A stretch of 64,000 nucleotides of DNA, taken from positions 2,056,501 to 2,120,500 of the forward strand of contig NZ_CP083350.1 of the NCBI RefSeq assembly GCF_020035535.1, written 5' to 3'. The notes below the pieces were generated by a model. That model was not told the DNA's origin. It made no database searches and saw only the letters and a list, made by a program, of their open reading frames with translations. This document shows positions 44,295 to 52,494 of this stretch, piece after piece. The stretch's first letter is position 1. Each line of letters starts with the position of its first letter. The DNA is from Ensifer adhaerens (GTDB taxonomy: Bacteria; Pseudomonadota; Alphaproteobacteria; Rhizobiales; Rhizobiaceae). The translations under genes and the position numbers were made by a program.

Positions 44295-44306
44295 TTGTAT
44301 AGACAA
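44295..44306. promoter_or_regulatory. HutC-type operator upstream of the betaine-type ABC operon
   Basis: TTGTATAGACAA, a near-palindrome (TTGT-N4-ACAA) close to the HutC site, 63 bp before the ATPase gene. It puts the importer, the HAL-like gene and probably the CoA genes under the same regulator as hutU and hutF. Confidence 0.6.
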
Positions 44307-44368
44307 GATCGACGGTCGACCCAGGGAGGCCACTTAGTCGACCCTCCAGACGGAACGAAAGATTTGCT

Positions 44369-45472
44369 ATGATTGTCTTTGACGACGTCACCAAGCGTTA
44401 CGCTGGTGCGGCGGCGGCCGTTAACGGCCTGTCGCTCGAGGCACCAAAAGGTAAGCTTACTGTCTTTGTGGGGCCCTCCGGGTGTGGCAAAACCACATCG
44501 TTGCGGATGGTGAACCGGCTGATCACGCCGACATCCGGAAAGATACTCCTCGACGGTGAGCCGACCGATCGCATGGATGTTGCTTTGCTACGTCGCCGAA
44601 TTGGCTACGTAATCCAGCATGCAGGCCTTTTTCCTCACAGAACGGTTGTCCAAAACATCGCCACGACGGCGAGGTTGAATGGTATTCCGAAGGCGAAGGC
44701 CTTGAAAACCGCTCATGAACTCCTTGAGCGCGTCGGTCTGACTGCCGCTTTCGCAGATCGGTATCCTTGGCAACTTTCCGGTGGTCAGCAGCAGCGCGTC
44801 GGTGTTGCGCGCGCGCTCGCATCGGACCCCAAGTATATGTTGATGGACGAGCCTTTCAGTGCCGTCGATCCCGTAGTGCGCGCACAGTTGCAGGACGAAT
44901 TTCTGCGTCTGCAAAGAGATATCGGAAAGACCATCATTATGGTCACACACGATATTGATGAGGCACTGAAGTTGGGGGACCAGGTAGCTGTATTGCGCAC
45001 TGGTGGCACTCTAGCCCAGATCGCGACGCCGCAAAACCTGCTCGCGCGCCCGGCCGACTCGTTCGTGGCGGACTTTATCGGGCGAGATCGTGGATATCGG
45101 ATTTTGAGCTTCGCGGAATTCGATGGCTCGTTGAACCTAGTCAACGAACCTGTCGTCTCATTGGGCGTGAGCCCTGAAGACGCAAAGAAAGTGGCGCTTG
45201 ATCGGTGGGTTCTCGTAGCGGACACCTCCGCGCGCCCGATCGGTTGGGCTGATACCGAAAGCCTTCGTGGCCGGTTGCGAGAGGGAGACATCAACCTTTC
45301 CGGCACACTTGCACCCCAAGGAAGCTCCCTGCGTCACCTTCTCGATGCTGCGCTCAGTTCGCCGTCAGGCCGTGGTGTAGTTGTTCGGGAAACTGGCGAG
45401 CTAGTGGGGTCCGTAACGCTCAAGGACGTTGTTGGCGCCATTCAGAACCCCTCGAACAGGGGGGTGGCATGA
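44369..45472 (+). CDS. betaine-type ABC transporter ATPase (OpuCA/ProV-like)
   Basis: 367 residues. Walker A GPSGCGKTT (near residue 32), Q-loop VIQHAGLFPHRTV (near 79), signature LSGGQQQRVGVARALASD (near 135) and Walker B YMLMDEPFSAVDP (near 155). The VIQHAGLFPH string and the tandem-CBS-like C-terminal part (residues 250-360, ending GSVTLKDVVGAI) are typical of osmoprotectant/choline/ergothioneine importers of the OpuC group. Its stop overlaps the next gene. Confidence 0.9.
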   Translation: MIVFDDVTKRYAGAAAAVNGLSLEAPKGKLTVFVGPSGCGKTTSLRMVNRLITPTSGKILLDGEPTDRMDVALLRRRIGYVIQHAGLFPHRTVVQNIATTARLNGIPKAKALKTAHELLERVGLTAAFADRYPWQLSGGQQQRVGVARALASDPKYMLMDEPFSAVDPVVRAQLQDEFLRLQRDIGKTIIMVTHDIDEALKLGDQVAVLRTGGTLAQIATPQNLLARPADSFVADFIGRDRGYRILSFAEFDGSLNLVNEPVVSLGVSPEDAKKVALDRWVLVADTSARPIGWADTESLRGRLREGDINLSGTLAPQGSSLRHLLDAALSSPSGRGVVVRETGELVGSVTLKDVVGAIQNPSNRGVA

Positions 45473-46113
45473 ACTTCGAATGGCTTGCACGTGAATCAGG
45501 ACGAATTGGCGAGCTGTTTCTCTGGCATCTCAGCCTTTCGGTGATCCCGGTAATATTGGGTTTGTTGTTGGCCCTCCCTTTGGGATGGCTCGCCCAACGG
45601 GCCGGGCCCCTTAGGACGATACTGCTGGGCGCGTCAGGGCTCCTCTATACGATACCGTCATTGGCGCTGTTCGTGCTCCTGCCGGCGGTACTCGGGACCA
45701 AGATTCTAGACCCGCTCAATGTGGTCGTAGCTTTGACGATCTATGCCCTCGCGCTACTGGTTCGGACTGTATCCGACGGCCTGGAGGCGGTTTCGCCAGA
45801 AGTACTTCAAGCTGCAACAGCGATGGGATACCGGAGCATTCCCAGGTTTCTTTTTGTTGAGCTTCCATTGGCGGTCCCGGTGATTGCGGCCGGGTTGCGT
45901 GTCGCGGTCGTATCGAATGTGAGTGTTGTCTCGGTGGCTGCGCTCGTGGGAACTCCGCAATTGGGGATGCTCTTCACGCAAGGCCTCCAACTCCGCTTTC
46001 TTACGCCGATTTTCGTTGGAATTGCACTCTGTGTCGTTCTCGCGGCCTTGCTTGATGGACTGGTCGTCTGGCTCGCGGCGCGTCTAACGCTGTGGCAACC
46101 AAAGGGACACTAA
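45469..46113 (+). CDS. betaine-type ABC transporter permease 1 (OpuCB-like)
   Basis: 214 residues, the short single-domain permease of the OpuC group. It has about six helices and the coupling-loop sequence EVLQAATAMGYRSIPRFLFVELP. It starts in the ATGA overlap with the ATPase gene. The PSLALFVLLPAVLG stretch near residue 63 is typical. Confidence 0.88.
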   Translation: MNFEWLARESGRIGELFLWHLSLSVIPVILGLLLALPLGWLAQRAGPLRTILLGASGLLYTIPSLALFVLLPAVLGTKILDPLNVVVALTIYALALLVRTVSDGLEAVSPEVLQAATAMGYRSIPRFLFVELPLAVPVIAAGLRVAVVSNVSVVSVAALVGTPQLGMLFTQGLQLRFLTPIFVGIALCVVLAALLDGLVVWLAARLTLWQPKGH

Positions 46114-46116
46114 TTC

Positions 46117-46800
46117 ATGTTCGCCTCTCTCGTCGCTTGGTTCAAGGATTTTCTGCATTGGAGCGGTCCGGACGGAATCCCGGTGCTGCTTGTCCAGCAC
46201 CTAACCTATAGCGCCATAGCATTGGCCTTGGCGTGCGCCATTGCCCTGCCGATCGGTCTCTATGTCGGCCATACGCGTAGGGGTGTCGTCTTGGTTGCAG
46301 GAGCCGCAAACGCTCTCAGGGCGCTTCCGAGCCTTGGGTTGATTGTACTGCTAGTAATTCTCTTCGGTCCGATCTTCGCTTCCGATCTGGCATTCCTCGT
46401 GCCAAGTTTGATTGTTCTGGTACTGCTCGCCGTACCCCCAATCATGACGTCCACGTATGCCGGGATAGCCGCCGTCGACCCGTCTGTCGTGGACGCCGCG
46501 CGTGGCATGGGACAACGGCCGATGAGCATCCTTTTCGCTGTGGAGTTGCCTTGCGCGCTGCCGCTCGTTTTCTCGGGACTTCGGAGCGCGACCCTTCAAA
46601 TTATTTCCACAGCGACAATTGCAGCCTTTGTCTCTTTGGGAGGCCTCGGACGCCTGATTATCGATGGTAGAGCCCAGAACGACTACTACCAGATGGCGGC
46701 CGGAGCGATCCTTGTCGGTGCCCTGGCTTTGGGTGTCGACCTCATAATCGGAGTTGTTTCCCGATTTGCCGTCTCTCCGGGGATCTCGCAGAGACGCTGA
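46117..46800 (+). CDS. betaine-type ABC transporter permease 2 (OpuCD-like)
   Basis: 227 residues, starting 3 bp after the first permease. The same topology is evident, with ALRALPSLGLIVLLVILFG and the coupling loop SVVDAARGMGQRPMSILFAVELP. The two permeases and one ATPase would form the usual heterodimeric channel. Confidence 0.88.
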   Translation: MFASLVAWFKDFLHWSGPDGIPVLLVQHLTYSAIALALACAIALPIGLYVGHTRRGVVLVAGAANALRALPSLGLIVLLVILFGPIFASDLAFLVPSLIVLVLLAVPPIMTSTYAGIAAVDPSVVDAARGMGQRPMSILFAVELPCALPLVFSGLRSATLQIISTATIAAFVSLGGLGRLIIDGRAQNDYYQMAAGAILVGALALGVDLIIGVVSRFAVSPGISQRR

Positions 46801-46854
46801 ACTAACGCATTGACATATCTGATAAAACTAAACGTCTAACTGGAGGTAGACCGC

Positions 46855-47766
46855 ATGGCTTTGCAGATCAAAAAGACCTTAGGCCCACTCGCGTTTCTTG
46901 CAATTGCAGCGTTTCCGGCATTTGCGAACGATCCGTTGGCTTCGGACACGCCCTCGCGCGCCGACACCTCGACAATCATCGTCGGGTCCGCAGACTTTCC
47001 TGAAAGCCAGCTCCTGGCGACCATCTACGCGAAGGCTCTGTCTGCGAAGGGGATCCAGACCGAGACACGACTGAGCATCGGCAGCAGAGAGGTCTACATG
47101 CCGGCACTCCTCGATGGATCTATCGATCTTCTGCCGGAGTATGCAGGCGCAACGTTGAGCTATCTCGACAAACAGGCAACCGCGCACTCGCCTGCAGATG
47201 TTGCGACCGCCCTGAAGGCTGCCCTCCCAGAGGGGATTTCGATGCTGACACCTTCAGGGGCGCAGAATTCCGATATTCTTGCTGTGACGAAAGCTACAGC
47301 CGACAAGTACAACCTGAAAACAATTGAAGACCTGAAGGCACATGCCCCCGAACTAGTACTGGGAGGCCCGCCCGAATGGAAAACCCGCAAGGAGGGTGTC
47401 GTCGGCCTGCGGGACGTATACGGCTTGGAATTTCATTCGTTCAAGACACTTGATGTCGCGGGACCGCTGACGTTGGCCGCACTCGTCAATGGCCAAGTCC
47501 AGGCGGCGGACATGACATCCACTGATCCGGCAATGACAGCCAACAGCCTCGTTGCGCTGGAGGATACGAAGAACCTCTTCCCCGCGCAGAACATCGTGCC
47601 GATCATTGCTACACCCAAGGTCAGCGACGACGTCCAAAAGACGCTTGATGCCGTCTCGACGGCTCTGACCACGGACGATCTCATCAAGATGAACGGCAAA
47701 CTCGCGGCTCAGGAAGGCTATGACGCCGTTGCCAGTGATTGGTTGGCTGAAAAGGGTTTGAACTAA
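46855..47766 (+). CDS. betaine-type ABC substrate-binding protein (OpuCC/EgtU-like)
   Basis: 303 residues with a signal peptide (cleavage probably after AFA near residue 24; no lipobox Cys). The mature protein opens IIVGSADFPESQLLATIYAKAL and contains the LLPEYAGA element (near residue 97) typical of OpuAC-group proteins. In that group aromatic residues usually cage a trimethylammonium head group; I see few in the equivalent places and cannot map the cage. An AT-free GGAGG site precedes ATG 46855. A strong hairpin follows the gene. Confidence 0.88.
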   Translation: MALQIKKTLGPLAFLAIAAFPAFANDPLASDTPSRADTSTIIVGSADFPESQLLATIYAKALSAKGIQTETRLSIGSREVYMPALLDGSIDLLPEYAGATLSYLDKQATAHSPADVATALKAALPEGISMLTPSGAQNSDILAVTKATADKYNLKTIEDLKAHAPELVLGGPPEWKTRKEGVVGLRDVYGLEFHSFKTLDVAGPLTLAALVNGQVQAADMTSTDPAMTANSLVALEDTKNLFPAQNIVPIIATPKVSDDVQKTLDAVSTALTTDDLIKMNGKLAAQEGYDAVASDWLAEKGLN

Positions 47767-47776
47767 ACCCGGCAAA

Positions 47777-47806
47777 GTGAGACGCGGCGCGCCTGCCGCG
47801 TCTCAC
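47777..47806 (+). terminator. strong hairpin between binding protein and HAL-like genes
   Basis: GTGAGACGCGGC and GCCGCGTCTCAC form a perfect 12-bp stem with a 6-base loop, 11 bp after the stop of the binding-protein gene. There is no T-run. It probably protects the upstream message and lowers, rather than abolishes, expression of the lyase gene. Confidence 0.7.
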
Positions 47807-47850
47807 GGACAACTTCACAAGCATTACCGATAGAATCAGGAGAGTAACAA

Positions 47851-49413
47851 GTGTCCGTCGAGAGCAGAACGGAGGCAGCGCCGGTGACTCCGAGTGTGCG
47901 CCTGGGCGCAAAACATGTCGGCGTGGCGGAAATCGCCGCAATTGCTGACGGCATGCCTATCGTCTTGGATGAGGCGGGTCTTGAGCGCGTGAGCGCGAGC
48001 CACAACCACATTCGTCAGGCGATGGAAAGCGGGCAGGCGATCTACGGGCTGACTACCGGGGTCGGCGATCTCTATTCCGTAACGCTTCGGCCTGACGAAA
48101 TTGCACGCGCCCAACTCAATATGCTCAAGAGCCACGCAAGCGGAGTCGGAGAGCCACTCTCGCGTCGGAACGTGAGGGCCATTATGGCCGCGCAGCTTGT
48201 TGCTTTCCTGCAGGGATTCAGCGGAATCTCTCGGTTGCTCGTGACGACGATGGTCGAAATGCTCAATCGCGGCGTTACGCCCTGGGCTCCCATCAGCGGG
48301 TCTGTTGGATACCTGATCGCGACCTCGCACATTGGCCTGTCAATTTTTGGTCACGGTCGATCTTGGTTCGAGGGAGAGCTACTGCCCGGTGCGGAAGCTT
48401 TGAGACGCGCAGGCATCGCTGTCAACGATCCCGGACCTCGCGAAGGGCATGCTTTGATCAGCAATGCCTACGAAATCACTGGCCTCGGCGCACTCGCAGT
48501 CCATCAGGTCGAGCGTCTGGTCGAACTCGCAGATGTGGCCGGTGCCATGAGCATCGAAGCGTTGCGCGGCAATACCCGGGGCTTCGATCCGCGACTGCAC
48601 AGTATGAGGCCCCATGTCGGCCAAGTAGCAACGGCTGCTCGCCTCATCGATCTGCTCGCTGACAGCGCTATTATGGAAGCGAACCGGGACCATCGGCTGC
48701 AGGATGCACTCAGCCTCCGTTGCATGCCTCAAGTCCATGGCGCAGCCCGTGACGCGATCGATTATGTCAAACGGATTATCGAAACGGAAATCGGATCGGT
48801 TACCGACAATCCCGTCTTTGTTTTCGAGGACAACGAACTGCGGGCGTTGCCGGGGGGCAACGGTCATGGCGCGCCGACTGCGATCGCGCTCGATTTCCTG
48901 GCAATTGCGATCGCTTCTCTCTCGACGATATCTCAGGCGCGGTCAGACCGACTGACAAACCACCACATGAGTGGCTTGCCTGCTTTCCTTGCGAGTGGCA
49001 GCGGCGCACACTCCGGGTTCATGATCCCACCGTACTCTGCGGCGGGTCTTGCAGCCGACAATCGCATGTACGCCGCACCGGCAACGGTTCACACAGTCCC
49101 GACTTGCGCGGGGCAAGAGGACCACGTGTCCATGGGGGTCGCAGCAGCCCGCAAAGCTATGTCGGCTGCGGAAAATCTTGCGGGCATTCTCAGCATCGAG
49201 TTCCTATGTGCCGCCGAGGCGCTCGAGTTTCATAGGCCCCTGCGAGCCGGTCGCGGTACGGGCGCAGCGTTGACTGAAATCAGAGAAGTCGTGTCCCCAC
49301 GCGACGAAGACCGCGAAATGTATCCGGATCTGCAGGCGGTCCGAAACCTCATCGACAACGGCAGGCTCGCCAATGCCGTTTCAAATGCCCTTTCCAGTCA
49401 AACAAGGCTTTAA
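47851..49413 (+). CDS. histidine-ammonia-lyase homologue lacking the MIO tripeptide
   Basis: 520 residues from GTG 47851 (AGGAG site). The HAL/PAL fold is evident along the whole chain. Active-site positions kept: Tyr65 in IYGLTTG, His95 in LKSHASGVGEP, Asn205, Gln284 and Arg290 in QDALSLRCMPQ, and Glu423 in GQEDHVSM. The GSVG at 150-153 should be followed by Ala-Ser-Gly, which cyclises to the MIO electrophile; here it is Tyr-Leu-Ile. The MIO-side Tyr of SLRC (HAL Tyr280) is Leu287 and HAL Phe329 is Gly338. Ordinary alpha-ammonia elimination is therefore unlikely. HAL-fold enzymes that expel trimethylamine, such as ergothionase, are reported to work without MIO, and the neighbouring betaine-type importer fits such a substrate. 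A MIO-less HutH paralogue of unknown role is the alternative. Confidence 0.85.
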   Translation: MSVESRTEAAPVTPSVRLGAKHVGVAEIAAIADGMPIVLDEAGLERVSASHNHIRQAMESGQAIYGLTTGVGDLYSVTLRPDEIARAQLNMLKSHASGVGEPLSRRNVRAIMAAQLVAFLQGFSGISRLLVTTMVEMLNRGVTPWAPISGSVGYLIATSHIGLSIFGHGRSWFEGELLPGAEALRRAGIAVNDPGPREGHALISNAYEITGLGALAVHQVERLVELADVAGAMSIEALRGNTRGFDPRLHSMRPHVGQVATAARLIDLLADSAIMEANRDHRLQDALSLRCMPQVHGAARDAIDYVKRIIETEIGSVTDNPVFVFEDNELRALPGGNGHGAPTAIALDFLAIAIASLSTISQARSDRLTNHHMSGLPAFLASGSGAHSGFMIPPYSAAGLAADNRMYAAPATVHTVPTCAGQEDHVSMGVAAARKAMSAAENLAGILSIEFLCAAEALEFHRPLRAGRGTGAALTEIREVVSPRDEDREMYPDLQAVRNLIDNGRLANAVSNALSSQTRL

Positions 49414-49418
49414 ACATC

Positions 49419-50624
49419 ATGGCCACAAGCTCCAACGCAACTTCACCTCTCGCTGGCGTCAAAGTCCTTGACCTTTCCCGCGTTCTCGCTGGCCCGCTCT
49501 GTGCTTCGATCCTTGCTGATCTAGGCGCGGACGTCACAAAAATCGAACTTCCCGGCCGCGGGGATGACTCACGCGCATTCGGACCGTTCCTGGACGGCGA
49601 AAGCTGCTATTTCATGTTGGTGAACCGCGGCAAGAAAAGCGTCACTGTTGACCTGAAGTCGCCGGAAGGTCTTGAGCTGGTTCGCCGCCTCGTTGCGGGA
49701 GCTGATGTCCTGGTGGAGAACTTCCGACCGGGTGTCACCGCCCGACTCGGACTGGACTTCGAAACGTTGAGCAAGCTCAATCCGCGTCTCGTTTATGTGA
49801 GCATTTCTGGCTTTGGTCAGACCGGACCATTGGCTCACCGTCCCGCCTACGACCACATCGTTCAGGCGATCGGCGGTATCATGAGCATCACGGGCTGGGC
49901 CGATGGTTCGCCGACCCGCATCGGGGACGCAGTCGGTGACGTGGTCGCCGGCCTATACGGCGCTTTCGGCGCGTTGGCCGCGTTGCTGCAGCGCCAAGCG
50001 ACGGGACAGGGCCAACACGTCGACGTCGCAATGTTGGATGCGATGGCCTCTTTGCAAATGGTGACTCTCTCTCAAATCGCCGGGGGGTTGCCCGCGCCCG
50101 GCCGAATTGGGAATTCGCACCCTGTGTCGGCTCCAATGGACTCGTTCGTTGCAAAAGACGGCCACGTCGTCATAGCCGTCGCCAACGATCCGCTTTTCGT
50201 AAAGCTCGCCAACGCCATGGGCCAAGCCTCGCTGGCGAAGGACCCGCGTTATGAAGCCGATGCGAAGCGTTTCGTGAATCGTCACGAACTCCACGCAATT
50301 ATCGAGAAGTGGACGAGTGAGCTTGAAGTCGACGATATCATCAATCAGCTCGAAGAGGCTGGAGTCCCCGCCGCGCCGATCTGGGATCTGAAACAGGTTC
50401 TGGAAAGCGACCATGCTCAGTATCGTCAGCTGCTGCGCGACATCAAGCAGCCGAGTGGCAGTGTTCTGAAAGTTATGCCCCAGCCCGTACGCTTTAGCGG
50501 AGCCTCGGCCGAAGCTAATCTCGCTGCCCCAATGTTGGGAGCCGATACGATGGAAGTATTGGGTCGCGAACTCGGCCTTTCCACTGAGCAGCTGTCCGGC
50601 CTGCGCCAACGTGGCATCATCTGA
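49419..50624 (+). CDS. CaiB/BaiF family CoA-transferase
   Basis: 401 residues, a class III CoA-transferase. It has VLDLSRVLAGPLCASILADLGADVTK at the N-terminus, a VENFRPGV loop and SGFGQTGP near 130. The family's catalytic Asp is probably in RIGDAVGDVVAGL (near 170-182). It transfers CoA between carboxylic acids, often onto enoic acids such as crotonobetaine or cinnamate. It starts 5 bp after the HAL-like gene, so they should be co-expressed. It is the natural enzyme to activate an acrylate-type product of that lyase. Confidence 0.9.
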   Translation: MATSSNATSPLAGVKVLDLSRVLAGPLCASILADLGADVTKIELPGRGDDSRAFGPFLDGESCYFMLVNRGKKSVTVDLKSPEGLELVRRLVAGADVLVENFRPGVTARLGLDFETLSKLNPRLVYVSISGFGQTGPLAHRPAYDHIVQAIGGIMSITGWADGSPTRIGDAVGDVVAGLYGAFGALAALLQRQATGQGQHVDVAMLDAMASLQMVTLSQIAGGLPAPGRIGNSHPVSAPMDSFVAKDGHVVIAVANDPLFVKLANAMGQASLAKDPRYEADAKRFVNRHELHAIIEKWTSELEVDDIINQLEEAGVPAAPIWDLKQVLESDHAQYRQLLRDIKQPSGSVLKVMPQPVRFSGASAEANLAAPMLGADTMEVLGRELGLSTEQLSGLRQRGII

Positions 50625-50641
50625 GCCGCAAGGAGAGAAAA

Positions 50642-51529
50642 GTGACAAACAAACAAACTCGTGTCGCCGTTATCGGTGCGGGCACGATGGGTGCGGGTAT
50701 TGCGGGCGTGTTCGTGCGCGCCGGTTTCGACGTCGCACTGTATTCCCGCGGACAGGCGACTCTTGAAACTGCGCGCACCCTTCTCTGCGATGTGGCGAAT
50801 AAAGTTCGCTTCTCGACGGATATTGAGGAATGCTTGGACGGAGCAGAAATCGTCAGCGAAAACATCGCGGAAAACGCAGATCTCAAACGCGACCTTTTCG
50901 CGCTGGTTGAAAGCAAAGTCTCCGCTACCTGTTTGCTGACCACCAACACCTCGAGCGTTCCGATCAGTTCGATTGCGTCTTCAATGCGGCAACCCCATCG
51001 GCTGGTCGGTCTTCACTGGTTCAACCCCCCGGCAGTGATGCCCCTGGTCGAAATCGTTCGTGGAAAAGCCACGAGCGAGAGCGTTGTCGAGAAAGCACAG
51101 GCACTCTGCAATGGACTCGGCAAGGAATCCATTGAGGTAAAGAACGAAATCCCTGGATTCGTGATCAACCGGCTCCAGTACGCGATGCTGCGCGAAGCTC
51201 TTCATCTCGTGGAAGAAGGAATCGCCTCTATACAAGACGTGGATCGCGCCGTGGAAACAACTCTCGCCCCCCGTTGGTCTTCTGCAGGACCGCTGCGCCT
51301 GATGGACATGGCAGGATTGGATACGGTTGCGAAAGTATCGGCGGTACTCATGCCCGCTTTGAGCCGCAGCGAAGGCGTCTCGCCGATTATCGAGAAGTTG
51401 GTGTCATCAGGCGCGCTGGGTACGAAGGCGCAGCGGGGCTTCTACAATTGGAGTGACGAGGAAATAAGCATCGCAAAGATGGACCGAGACGAGACCGTTA
51501 AACTTTTGACAGAGAGGCGCAAGTCATGA
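50642..51529 (+). CDS. 3-hydroxyacyl-CoA dehydrogenase
   Basis: 295 residues starting at GTG 50642 (AAGGAGAG site). The Rossmann nucleotide site is VIGAGTMGAGIAGVFVRAG (near residues 9-27). The catalytic His is in GLHWFNPP (near 125), with the NRLQ and EGIASIQDVDRAV elements of the C-terminal domain further on. It oxidises 3-hydroxyacyl-CoA to 3-ketoacyl-CoA with NAD. It is the third gene in the lyase/CoA set; its stop overlaps the enoyl-CoA hydratase start. Confidence 0.92.
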   Translation: MTNKQTRVAVIGAGTMGAGIAGVFVRAGFDVALYSRGQATLETARTLLCDVANKVRFSTDIEECLDGAEIVSENIAENADLKRDLFALVESKVSATCLLTTNTSSVPISSIASSMRQPHRLVGLHWFNPPAVMPLVEIVRGKATSESVVEKAQALCNGLGKESIEVKNEIPGFVINRLQYAMLREALHLVEEGIASIQDVDRAVETTLAPRWSSAGPLRLMDMAGLDTVAKVSAVLMPALSRSEGVSPIIEKLVSSGALGTKAQRGFYNWSDEEISIAKMDRDETVKLLTERRKS

Positions 51530-52308
51530 ACGCTGAAGCAAATTCGGTCGTCCGCGTCACGCAGAGCGGCCACGTGGGGCATATCACGCTGAACCGACCG
51601 GAGAAGCGCAATGCGCTCAGCCGCGAAATGCTGGAAAGACTCGTTGCGACGCTACGCGCTTTCGACGGCGACCCAGATATACGCTCGGTCGTGATTTCCG
51701 GCGACGCCCGTGCTTTTGCCGCTGGCGCGGACATAGGGACGTTGGCAGAGGCTGGACCTGTCGAACTCTATGGCAGCGGATTCAGTGAGCTTTGGGATGA
51801 GGTGGCAACGATTTCGAAGCCCCTGGTCGCAGCTGTCTCTGGTTACGCCCTTGGAGGAGGGCTAGAACTGGTCTTGATTTGTGACATCGTCGTCTGTGAC
51901 GAGAGCGCGGTTTTTGGCATGCCCGAAGCGGCAATCGGAACTGTGCCCGGTGCCGGAGGCACGCAACGCCTTGTTCGCGTGGTCGGGAAAACCCTGGCGA
52001 TGGAAATGATCCTCGCAGGGCGCCGGCTCAATGCCAGCGAGGCGCTGGCACGGGGGCTTGTGAGCACCGTTACTGCGGCGGGTCAGGTGGAAGCACAGGC
52101 GCTCGCGATCGCGGACAAGATTGCAACGAATGGCCCGGTGGCGGTCAAACTCGCGAAACAGGCAGTACTCCAGAGCTACGAAACGCCTCTGACAGCAGGT
52201 GTGCGCTTCGAGCGTAGTTTGTCTGCCCTTCTCGCGGCCAGCGAGGACCGTGCGGAGGGTATGCGCGCGTTCGGTGAAAAGCGAAAACCCGTCTTTACAG
52301 GCAGATAG
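51526..52308 (+). CDS. enoyl-CoA hydratase/isomerase
   Basis: 260 residues, crotonase fold. The oxyanion-hole strings AFAAGADI (near 64) and GYALGGGLEL (near 105) and the catalytic FGMPEAAIGTVPGAGGTQRL (near 130-149) are intact. It hydrates 2-enoyl-CoA to 3-hydroxyacyl-CoA. It overlaps the dehydrogenase gene (ATGA). With the CoA-transferase and dehydrogenase it completes activation, hydration and oxidation of a 2-enoic acid. No thiolase follows. Confidence 0.92.
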   Translation: MNAEANSVVRVTQSGHVGHITLNRPEKRNALSREMLERLVATLRAFDGDPDIRSVVISGDARAFAAGADIGTLAEAGPVELYGSGFSELWDEVATISKPLVAAVSGYALGGGLELVLICDIVVCDESAVFGMPEAAIGTVPGAGGTQRLVRVVGKTLAMEMILAGRRLNASEALARGLVSTVTAAGQVEAQALAIADKIATNGPVAVKLAKQAVLQSYETPLTAGVRFERSLSALLAASEDRAEGMRAFGEKRKPVFTGR

Positions 52309-52494
52309 CGCTCTTGATCAGTGCAGGCGAGAGCGTCGTCGCTCCGACTGCAGCATTTCGCTGACGCCCGGCGCGGGTGTGCAGCCACTAGCAAATCATC
52401 AACCCAAGCCATTATCGGCCATCCTCGGGAGAGGGTGGCCTCGAGCATGGTCGTGTCATAGAGAGACGGTCACTACAGTGACGAGGAGTTGTAC

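Noticed and set aside
44056..44394. 112-codon minus-strand frame upstream of the betaine ABC operon
   Set aside because: It covers the promoter/operator region, has no ribosome site and overlaps the ATPase start.
47851..49413. Calling the lyase a standard hutH
   Set aside because: The MIO-forming Ala-Ser-Gly after GSVG is absent (Tyr-Leu-Ile), so normal histidine ammonia-lyase activity should not be assigned from homology alone.
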